Positions 43,933-50,395 of a stretch of DNA of 55,769 nt are shown in pieces (position 1 is the first letter of the stretch; each line of letters starts with the position of its first letter). Source of the DNA: JALZAQ01 sp038253885 (GTDB lineage Bacteria > Gemmatimonadota > Gemmatimonadetes > Gemmatimonadales > Gemmatimonadaceae); assembly GCA_038253885.1 (NCBI GenBank), contig JBBSGP010000021.1, positions 1 through 55,769 on the forward strand, given 5' to 3'. Below the pieces are notes generated by a model, which saw only the letters and a program-made list of their open reading frames with translations, was not told where the DNA came from and searched no databases. Both the position numbers and the translations under genes were made by a program.

Positions 43933-45251
43933 GATGATGCTCCGGTCGCCCAACTCCCGCCCGCTGCGGCATGTGCGTACAGGCCTTCAGCTTCGGCGAG
44001 GCGCCGGACGTCGTCCGCGAGGCGTATCGCCGCGGCAGGTTCCACGCGCTGGTAGGTGGTCCAGCGGAAGAAGTCGAGGGTCGACAATCCGGAGTAGGAG
44101 CGAGCGGCACCTCCTGTCGGCAGAACGTGGTTCGCGCCCGTGATGTAATCGCCGAATGTCACGGAGCTGGCGGTGCCCAGAAAGATCGTCCCGGCGTTTC
44201 GGAGAGCCGGCAGCAGCCGCTCCGGTGCGGTGATCGCGAGCAACAGATGCTCGGGTGCGTAGCGCTCCGCGAGATCGACGGCCTGCTCGTTGCCCGGTCG
44301 GGTTTGCCAGAGCAGCGCTCCCCGCGCGGCGAAGGATTGTTCGATGATGTCCGCGCGGGGACACCCGGGGAGCAAGCGCGATACACTCGCGGCGATCCGC
44401 CTGGCGGTGGCTTCGCCGTCGGCGAGCAGCACGACGCTGGCGAGTGGGTCATGCTCGGCTTGGGCGAGCATCTCTCGGGCGATTCCATCGGCGGTGGCCG
44501 AACCATCGGCGATCACGAGAAGCTCGCTCGGTCCCGCCGGTGCATCGATGGCCACGACGCCGGCGATCTGCGCCTTGGCCTCGGCCACGTAGGCATTGCC
44601 CGGTCCCACGATGCGATCGACGCGAGGAATCGCAGCGGTACCATATGCCATCGCGGCAATGGCACCCGCTCCGCCGATCGCGAAGATCCGGTCCACGCCG
44701 GCGAGCTCGGCGGCTGCGAGCACCACTGGCGATAGCAATCCGGACGCTGCCCGGTGGGGGGGCGAGCAGAGAACGATCTCGCGGACGCCGGCGACCCGCG
44801 CCGGGATCGCGCCCATGAGAACGCTGCTGGGATACGCCGCCCGACCACCGGGGGCATAGACTCCTACGCGACCGAGCGGATCCGGCCGGCGGCCGACGAT
44901 GATGCCCGGCTCCGTCTCGACCTCCGTCGCGGTGGGAAGCCAGGCCCGATGCGCGGTGGCGATGTTGGCGGCCGCCCGCTCCAGAGCGCGACGGAGCCCG
45001 GGCTCCAGGGCGCGCAGGGCAGCCCGGGAGTCGGCTCGGTCCACCTCGATCGTTTCGAGCGACACGCCATCCAGCTCGTGCGCCATCTCGATGAGGGCGG
45101 CATCTCCGCGCGCACGGACGCGAGCAATGATCTCGGCGGTCCGCGAGCGCACGACGTCGTTGGACGACGTGCCCCGGTCGAAGAGCACTGCCTCATCGCT
45201 GGTGGACAGGCCGTCCAGCGGGCCGGTGACCCGAAAGAGAAGGTGCGTCAC
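43929..45251 (-). CDS. hisD: histidinol dehydrogenase HisD
   Basis: Zn/NAD-dependent enzyme for the last two steps, 440 aa. APGGRAAYPSSVLM, DRIVGPGNAYVAEAK, DAPAGPSELLVIAD, LLAQAEHDPLASVVL (Zn ligands Gln/His) and YAPEHLLL are diagnostic. ATG overlaps the hisG stop (ATGA). Confidence 0.97.
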   Translation of the reverse strand: MTHLLFRVTGPLDGLSTSDEAVLFDRGTSSNDVVRSRTAEIIARVRARGDAALIEMAHELDGVSLETIEVDRADSRAALRALEPGLRRALERAAANIATAHRAWLPTATEVETEPGIIVGRRPDPLGRVGVYAPGGRAAYPSSVLMGAIPARVAGVREIVLCSPPHRAASGLLSPVVLAAAELAGVDRIFAIGGAGAIAAMAYGTAAIPRVDRIVGPGNAYVAEAKAQIAGVVAIDAPAGPSELLVIADGSATADGIAREMLAQAEHDPLASVVLLADGEATARRIAASVSRLLPGCPRADIIEQSFAARGALLWQTRPGNEQAVDLAERYAPEHLLLAITAPERLLPALRNAGTIFLGTASSVTFGDYITGANHVLPTGGAARSYSGLSTLDFFRWTTYQRVEPAAAIRLADDVRRLAEAEGLYAHAAAGGSWATGASS

Positions 45252-46129
45252 GGCATCAAGCGCTCGATCCGGGTGACGAGCACGCCTTCGGCGCCGAGCG
45301 CCTTGAGATCGGCGATCGTGCGATAGATGGCGCGCTGCGCGACGACAGCGTGCACGGCGACGTAGCTCCCCCCGTTCAGGATGTCGATCACGGTTGGCCC
45401 GTTCAGTCCCGGAAGCACCGCCTTCACCTCCTCGAGTGCGGAGCGCGGGACGTTGGCCATGACGTAGCGCTTGCCCCGCGCGCGGAGCACGGAGGCTAGA
45501 GCGTCGGAGAGCTCACGGAGGGCACGCTTCTGGTCGGCGGTGACGGCGTCGGGGCGCGTTGCCGCGACGAGGCGGGCGCTGGACTCGAGTACCGTCGCGA
45601 TCTCGCGCAGGCCATTGACACGCATCGTCGAGCCGGTGGACGTGAGGTCCACGATGATGTCGGCGATGCCGAGATGGGGCGCGATCTCCGCGGCGCCCGA
45701 GACCGGGACGATGGTGATGGGGCGTCCCAGGCGCTCGAAGAAGCGAGTCGTGATGCGCGGGAAGGCGGTGGCTACGCGAGGGGGCACGCCGCCGGCGGGC
45801 GTGCTCACGTCATCGAGGGTGAGAATACCGCTCTCCTCGCGCGCGGCGACGACGAGACGGCAGATGCCGAACTCCAGGTCGAGAAGGTTGTCGAGGGCGC
45901 GCTCCGACTCGCAGACCAGATCCCAGCCGGTCACGCCGGCATCGGCGGCGCCGTCAGCCACGAATTCGGCGATGTCCTGGGCGCGAACGAAGATCGCCTC
46001 GAACTCGCCGCCGAGCGATGCGGTGAGCGCGCGCTCGCCGCGGGAGCGGACCTCGAGCCCGGCATCGGCAAACAGCTCGCGGACATCCTCGGCGAGGCGA
46101 CCCTTGTTCGGTAACGCGATCTTGAGCAT
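45248..46129 (-). CDS. hisG: ATP phosphoribosyltransferase HisG, long form
   Basis: First and committed enzyme of histidine synthesis, 293 aa, so of the long type with a C-terminal regulatory domain (last 80 residues, ending GAEGVLVTRIERLMP) and usually inhibited by histidine without HisZ. KGRLAEDVRELF opening, AADAGVTGWDLVCE and the PRPP loop IIVDLTSTGSTMR are seen. It is the first structural gene; its ATG is about 115 nt after the leader peptide stop and 50 nt after the attenuator terminator. No hisZ gene is present. Confidence 0.96.
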   Translation of the reverse strand: MLKIALPNKGRLAEDVRELFADAGLEVRSRGERALTASLGGEFEAIFVRAQDIAEFVADGAADAGVTGWDLVCESERALDNLLDLEFGICRLVVAAREESGILTLDDVSTPAGGVPPRVATAFPRITTRFFERLGRPITIVPVSGAAEIAPHLGIADIIVDLTSTGSTMRVNGLREIATVLESSARLVAATRPDAVTADQKRALRELSDALASVLRARGKRYVMANVPRSALEEVKAVLPGLNGPTVIDILNGGSYVAVHAVVAQRAIYRTIADLKALGAEGVLVTRIERLMP

Positions 46130-46179
46130 CTGTCGAGTTCGCTGGTGGACCGGCGCTTGCCGGTCGAGTGAGAGGGAAC

Positions 46180-46206
46180 AAAAAAGCCCGTCCGGTGTGG
46201 ACGGGC
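46180..46206 (-). terminator. his operon attenuator terminator
   Basis: On the minus strand: GCCCGTCC, 5-nt loop, GGACGGGC, then TTTTTT. A strong Rho-independent hairpin between the His-rich leader peptide and hisG, where it would stop transcription before the structural genes. Just upstream (46207-46220) is a 14-bp perfect palindrome CGCGAGCGCTCGCG. The leader segment 46273-46279 (GACGGGT) can pair with the 5' arm (46200-46206), a candidate antiterminator. Confidence 0.85.
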
Positions 46207-46245
46207 CGCGAGCGCTCGCGCTCCGATACTGGTCCGCTCCGGCGG

Positions 46246-46326
46246 TTACCCCAGCACGCGCGCGTCGCCCTGACCCGTCGGGCCGTGGTGATGCACGTGA
46301 TGATGGATGCGAGCGCTGGGAAGCAT
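46246..46326 (-). CDS. hisL: His-rich leader peptide of the his operon
   Basis: Small reading frame of 26 codons plus TAA: it starts MLPSARI, continues HHHVHHH (codons 8-14, at 46285-46305) and ends GPTGQGDARVLG. Six His codons in seven, upstream of a Rho-independent terminator and the hisG gene, is the hallmark of a histidine attenuator, where ribosome stalling at low charged tRNA-His prevents terminator formation. No ribosome binding site precedes the ATG, and the predicted promoter puts the transcript 5' end on it, so it may be leaderless. The gene is too short for automatic callers. Confidence 0.88.
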   Translation of the reverse strand: MLPSARIHHHVHHHGPTGQGDARVLG

Positions 46327-46333
46327 GACGCAG

Positions 46334-46362
46334 AAGTTACGTGGGCGACCGTTCGAGGTCAA
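46334..46362 (-). promoter_or_regulatory. his operon promoter
   Basis: Read on the minus strand: TTGACC (46357-46362), 17-base spacer, TAACTT (46334-46339). The expected start, seven to eight bases on, falls at 46326-46327, the A of the leader peptide ATG or the base before it. Confidence 0.65.
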
Positions 46363-46390
46363 CCGTTCGCCCCGGAATACATGCCATTTG

Positions 46391-46411
46391 CCCCGCCATC
46401 ACTAGACGGGG
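46391..46411. repeat. small hairpin in the hisL/oxidoreductase divergent region
   Basis: Arms CCCCG (46391-46395) and CGGGG (46407-46411) separated by 11 nt. The rest of the gap (46363-46485) shows no gene; a GGAG near 46476 serves the downstream Rieske gene. Confidence 0.3.
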
Positions 46412-46485
46412 AGTAACCGTCCGCACTCATTTGCTGCCATCGCGCCGAGGCGATCGCACGTGCGGCATGCTGTGGAGTCATCGTC

Positions 46486-48081
46486 ATGGCGGGAGTCGAG
46501 AAGCTGAGTGGCCCCGATCTAGGAAAAGGGGTCTCCATCGGCGATCTGGCCGATGGCGCGATGCTGGAGGGGCATGCGGAGGGGGAAGCGGTACTCCTGG
46601 CGCGAAATGGGGACGAGTTCTTCGCGATCGGGGGGAGATGCAGCCACTACGGCGGACCCCTGGCCGAGGGAGTGCTGGTCGGCGACACGGTGCGCTGTCC
46701 GTGGCATCACGCGTGTTTCAATCTGCGCACGGGCGAGGCGCAGCGCGCACCGGCGCTGAATCCGGTCGCCCGCTGGGAGGTGAGGCGTGACGGCGGATGG
46801 GTGACGGTGGTGGGGAAGGCGGTGGCCGATCCGCTCGCTCCCATCGGGAATGTTGCTGAACAACCATCGCGGGGCGGGCGGGGGACGGGCTCCGCGATCG
46901 TGATCGTCGGCGCGGGCGCGGCTGGAAGTGCCGCGGCCGAGATAGCACGGCGGATGGGTTTCGAGGGGCGGATCACGGTGCTCGATGGCGAGGATGAAGC
47001 TCCATACGACCGTCCCAATCTGTCGAAGGACTACCTCGCGGGGAGCGCGCCGGAGGAGTGGATTCCGCTTCGCTTGCCCGACAGCTATCGCGAGAATGGC
47101 ATCGAGCTGATGCGAGGTGCCCGGGTGACCGCAATAGATGTAGCGAGGAAATCTGTGTCCTTGGCGGACGGATCATCGCGCGACTGGGATCGCCTTCTCC
47201 TGGCCACTGGCGCCGAGCCCGTCCGCCTTTCGCTGGCCGGAGCAGAGCTGCCGCATGTCTTCACGCTGCGGTCGCTGGATGACAGCCGGGCCATCATCGC
47301 CCGGGCAAAGATCTCGAAGCGCGCCGTCGTGATCGGAGCGAGCTTCATCGGCCTCGAGGTAGCGGCGTCGCTCCGGGCGCGAGACCTGGAGGTGCATGTC
47401 GTCGCCCCCGAAGAGCGGCCGCTCGAAAAGGTGATGGGCTCGGCGATCGGCGATTTCATTCGCGGCCTGCACGAGGAGCATGGGGTCGTCTTTCATCTCG
47501 GCCAGACGGCTCGGGAGATCGACGGCCAGAGCGTGGTGCTGCAGGACGGCCAGCGCATCGCCGCGGATCTGGTCGTCGTCGGCGTGGGAGTTCGGCCTCG
47601 ATTGGAGCTGGCGGAGCGTGCCGGCCTGCGGATGGATCGCGGCGTGGCCGTGAATGAAGAGCTCGAGACGAGCGTGCCGGGTGTGTTTGTCGCGGGCGAC
47701 ATCGCGCGGTGGCCGGACCCGCACAGCGGGCAGCGCATCCGAGTCGAGCACTGGGTGGTCGCTCAGCGTCAGGGACAGGCAGCCGGCCGAAACATTGTGA
47801 ACGGGTTGTCAGGCAGACCGGCGGAGCGCTTCGACGGAGTGCCTTTTTTCTGGAGCCAGCACTATGACCTCTCTCTCAACTACATCGGACATGCGGAGCG
47901 TTGGGATCGCATCGACATCTCGGGCAGTCTAGCGGACAGGGACTGTGCCCTGACGTACCGGCTCGATGGTCGAGTGATGGCGGTTGTGACGCTCTTCCGA
48001 GACCAGGCCAGCCTGGCGGCGGAGATGGCTATGGAGAGTGACCACGGCGCCACCCGGCGGTCGCCGATTGCGGAAGTCTGA
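46486..48081 (+). CDS. Rieske-domain FAD-dependent pyridine nucleotide-disulfide-type oxidoreductase
   Basis: 531-aa fusion of an N-terminal Rieske [2Fe-2S] domain (about 10-105) with CSH...CPWH ligands (GRCSHYGGPL and CPWHHACF) and a flavoprotein reductase domain (about 135-515) with VIVGAGAAGSAAAE for FAD, VVIGASFIGLEVAA for NAD(P)H and the GVFVAGDIARWPD end motif. The layout is that of AIFM3/ferredoxin-reductase-like proteins. It would move electrons from NAD(P)H to a partner; partner unknown. No signal peptide, so cytoplasmic. Divergent from the his operon; the next genes code secreted cupredoxins. Confidence 0.93.
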   Translation: MAGVEKLSGPDLGKGVSIGDLADGAMLEGHAEGEAVLLARNGDEFFAIGGRCSHYGGPLAEGVLVGDTVRCPWHHACFNLRTGEAQRAPALNPVARWEVRRDGGWVTVVGKAVADPLAPIGNVAEQPSRGGRGTGSAIVIVGAGAAGSAAAEIARRMGFEGRITVLDGEDEAPYDRPNLSKDYLAGSAPEEWIPLRLPDSYRENGIELMRGARVTAIDVARKSVSLADGSSRDWDRLLLATGAEPVRLSLAGAELPHVFTLRSLDDSRAIIARAKISKRAVVIGASFIGLEVAASLRARDLEVHVVAPEERPLEKVMGSAIGDFIRGLHEEHGVVFHLGQTAREIDGQSVVLQDGQRIAADLVVVGVGVRPRLELAERAGLRMDRGVAVNEELETSVPGVFVAGDIARWPDPHSGQRIRVEHWVVAQRQGQAAGRNIVNGLSGRPAERFDGVPFFWSQHYDLSLNYIGHAERWDRIDISGSLADRDCALTYRLDGRVMAVVTLFRDQASLAAEMAMESDHGATRRSPIAEV

Positions 48082-48098
48082 CATCAGCAACCATCGCA

Positions 48099-48119
48099 GC
48101 GCGCCGTCGATGGGCGCGC
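48099..48119. terminator. hairpin between oxidoreductase and cupredoxin genes
   Basis: GCGCGCC (48099-48105) and GGCGCGC (48113-48119) with a 7-nt gap; no T-run. Possible weak terminator or mRNA stabiliser. Confidence 0.4.
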
Positions 48120-48140
48120 GTTACACCTGGGGAGATTGAC

Positions 48141-49319
48141 ATGCGACTGATTGGTCTGGCGGTAGGGTGCGCTCTGGCAACGGCGTGTGGCGGCGGAGGG
48201 GGAACCACCACACCCACGCCGACGCCGGCGGCGGTGACCCTCTCCCCGGCGACGCCCGCGACGCTCACATCGGTCGGTGCCACGCTGACTCTGACGGTGG
48301 TAGTCAGGGACGCCTCCGGCAACACGATCACGAATCCGACGGTCTCCTGGACCACGAGCAATGCCGCGGTGGCAACTGTTTCACCGACTGCGGGAACAAG
48401 CACGACCGTCACTTCCATCGGCGACGGGACAGCGACGGTCAGCGCGCGCTCCGGAACAGCCGTGGGAGGGACGACGGTGACGGTGCAGCAGGCATCATCG
48501 GTGTCGACAGTCACGGTCACGCCGTCCGCGCCGGCGGCGCTCACCTCCGTCGGCTCGACGGTGACGCTCACGGCCTTGGTCAGAGACGGGAGCAATAACG
48601 TCATCCCGAATGCCACGGTGACGTGGACGACGAGTAACTCCGCCGTCGCGACCGTGTCGCCCTCGTCGGGGCTCAGCACCACGGCCACATCGACCGGAAA
48701 CGGCTCGGCGACGATCACAGCGCATTTCGGATCGGTTCAGGGCGTGTCCACAGTGACGGTCCAGCAGGTACTCGCGTCGGTGCTGCTCAGTCCGTCCACA
48801 GCGACGATCCTGCTCGGCGGGACCCCGAACACGGTGCAGCTGACGGCGGCGCCCCGAGACGCCAACGGAAACGCGATCGGGGGGCTGCCGGCGCCGTCGT
48901 TCACTCTGGACAGTCCGGCGCACGTGACGGTGAGGAGCGGCGGTCTGGTGACGGCGCAATCGCTCGGGAGCAATGTGGTGACAGCGTCGGTGAATGGCGT
49001 CGCGAGCAACGGGGCGACGATCACGGTGGCGTCGTCGGGCGGCGGCGTTCACACTACGATCACGGCGAACGGGACAACGTTCACACCCTCGACGGTGACG
49101 ATCGCGCGGGGGGATTTCATCGACTGGACGTTCGTGAATACCCACACAGTCTTTTACGACAGCGGGCCGGTGGCGATGGCGAATATCGGGTCGCCGAATG
49201 GGATTTCCACGCAGACGGTCCCGCAGCAGTTCAATACTCCGGGCACATACGCGTTTCACTGCGAGCTGCACGGCACGCCGACGACGGGGATGCGGGGGAC
49301 GATCACGGTGACGCCGTGA
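48141..49319 (+). CDS. lipoprotein with Ig-like repeats and C-terminal cupredoxin
   Basis: 392-aa exported protein. Lipobox LATAC (Cys16), a Gly/Thr/Pro linker, then three bacterial Ig-like (BIG2-type) repeats; the first two share WTTSN-AVATVSP and end near 120 and 210. The last 100 residues form a cupredoxin: WTFVNTHTV (His), then FHCELHGTPTTGM gives Cys, His and Met, the four ligands of a type 1 copper site. It probably presents a copper electron carrier on a rigid stalk on the cell surface or outer membrane. GGGGAG precedes the ATG. The next gene codes another cupredoxin. Confidence 0.88.
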   Translation: MRLIGLAVGCALATACGGGGGTTTPTPTPAAVTLSPATPATLTSVGATLTLTVVVRDASGNTITNPTVSWTTSNAAVATVSPTAGTSTTVTSIGDGTATVSARSGTAVGGTTVTVQQASSVSTVTVTPSAPAALTSVGSTVTLTALVRDGSNNVIPNATVTWTTSNSAVATVSPSSGLSTTATSTGNGSATITAHFGSVQGVSTVTVQQVLASVLLSPSTATILLGGTPNTVQLTAAPRDANGNAIGGLPAPSFTLDSPAHVTVRSGGLVTAQSLGSNVVTASVNGVASNGATITVASSGGGVHTTITANGTTFTPSTVTIARGDFIDWTFVNTHTVFYDSGPVAMANIGSPNGISTQTVPQQFNTPGTYAFHCELHGTPTTGMRGTITVTP

Positions 49320-49362
49320 CCTGCGGGCCGGGGGTGCGTGGGCACATCTCCTGCGAGCGGTC

Positions 49363-49397
49363 TTGAGAAAGGGGGCGCTTGTGAATAAATTCACAAG
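49363..49397 (+). promoter_or_regulatory. promoter with perfect 20-bp operator over -10
   Basis: TTGAGA (49363-49368), 17-base spacer and TAAATT (49386-49391). A perfect inverted repeat, CTTGTGAATAAATTCACAAG (49378-49397), covers the -10. It contains TGTGA-N6-TCACA, the CRP-family consensus. A site on the -10 would act as a repressor operator. Confidence 0.75.
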
Positions 49398-49398
49398 T

Positions 49399-49415
49399 CC
49401 GCCCAGATCGGGCGG
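49399..49415 (+). repeat. 5'-end hairpin of the cupredoxin mRNA
   Basis: CCGCCC-AGATC-GGGCGG, right at the predicted transcript 5' end (about 49398); could protect the mRNA from decay. Confidence 0.5.
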
Positions 49416-49460
49416 TGCTCTCCTCAGCACCTCAAGAACGGCCCTGGAGGCCTCAAGCAA

Positions 49461-49985
49461 ATGCGGTATATCGGACGGGCGCTCACGGCGAGCGCGTTTG
49501 TCCTCGGCGCGTGCGCCGGTGGTGACAACAAGACTGCAACGGACACAGCGACCGCGGCCCCTGCCGCGACCACTCCGGCGGCCACGACTCCCGCGGCGAC
49601 CACGCCAGCGGCGACCACCGCGGCCGCACCGATCACGGGCACGACCCACGAAGTGAAGATGATCGGGGACGAGAAGGGCTACAAATTCGTTCCGGCTCAG
49701 CTCACGGTGAAGCCCGGTGACGGCATCAAGTTCATCATGGTCACCGGTGGTCCGCACAACGTCGGCTTCGATGCCAGCGCGATGGCGCCCGACATGGTGA
49801 CCAAGTTCTCCGCCAACATGCCCGACGCTCCATCGGCGAAGATGTCGGCGATGGAGAGCCCTATGCTCGTGAACGCGAATGACAGCTACACGGTCTCGTT
49901 CGCCGGTGTGAAGCCGGGAACGTACTCCTTCCACTGCACCCCGCACCTCGCCATGAACATGAAGGGGAGCGTCACGGTTCAGTAG
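49461..49985 (+). CDS. small cupredoxin lipoprotein
   Basis: 174-aa exported blue-copper-like protein. Signal ends LGAC, then a low-complexity linker of four AATTP-like pentapeptides (about 33-55) and a plastocyanin/azurin-like domain with ligands in GGPHNVGF (His) and FHCTPHLAMNM (Cys, His, Met). It should act as a mobile or tethered electron carrier in the periplasm. GGAGG at 49446-49450 supports ATG 49461. Own promoter with a palindromic operator upstream and a strong hairpin after its stop, so it is probably regulated alone. A 503-codon frame antisense to it is a shadow. Confidence 0.92.
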   Translation: MRYIGRALTASAFVLGACAGGDNKTATDTATAAPAATTPAATTPAATTPAATTAAAPITGTTHEVKMIGDEKGYKFVPAQLTVKPGDGIKFIMVTGGPHNVGFDASAMAPDMVTKFSANMPDAPSAKMSAMESPMLVNANDSYTVSFAGVKPGTYSFHCTPHLAMNMKGSVTVQ

Positions 49986-50024
49986 CAGCTGGCAGTTCGA
50001 CACCACAGATTCGAGCGGCGAAGG

Positions 50025-50052
50025 GGGGCGGAGATGCAGTCATCTCCGCCCC
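50025..50052 (+). terminator. terminator after cupredoxin gene
   Basis: Perfect 12-bp arms (GGGGCGGAGATG / CATCTCCGCCCC), 4-nt loop, 38 bp after the stop codon. No T-run follows, but the stem is very stable. Confidence 0.7.
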
Positions 50053-50122
50053 TCCTACATCGGCTCCCGTTCTCTCTCCCGTCTCCTCTGCCCGGCCCTG
50101 CGCGTGGCGGTAAGTTCCCCGT

Positions 50123-50365
50123 ATGCGCATCTGGGTCGGCGTGATCATGGCCATCGGCGGGGTCGCCCTCGGCATCAGCTCACGCCTCGAGCGTGACCAC
50201 GTGCCCGCTACCTTCCCGAGACTCGCCGCCGGCATCTTCGCCCTGGGTCTCAGCACCCTCGCCACCACGAGACCCGGCATCGCCTGGAGCTGGGTATCGA
50301 TCGTGCTGAGCATCATCGCCATCTTCTGTCTCATCTCGGTGATCCGGCAATCATTCCGCCGCTAA
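50123..50365 (+). CDS. small membrane protein
   Basis: 80-aa protein with two or three hydrophobic helices (about 3-18, 33-48, 55-75) and a basic C-terminus (RQSFRR). Unrecognised. A TAAGTT hexamer ends six bases before its ATG and no ribosome site is seen, the same spacing as at the his leader, so it might be a leaderless transcript. It is followed after 30 bp by the metalloprotease gene. Confidence 0.6.
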   Translation: MRIWVGVIMAIGGVALGISSRLERDHVPATFPRLAAGIFALGLSTLATTRPGIAWSWVSIVLSIIAIFCLISVIRQSFRR

Positions 50366-50395
50366 AGTCGCCATACCCTCCTCAGAGATCGCCTC

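Noticed and set aside
48495..50006. 503-codon minus-strand open frame
   Set aside because: It is the mirror of two well-supported cupredoxin genes and reads as Arg/His-rich low-complexity protein.
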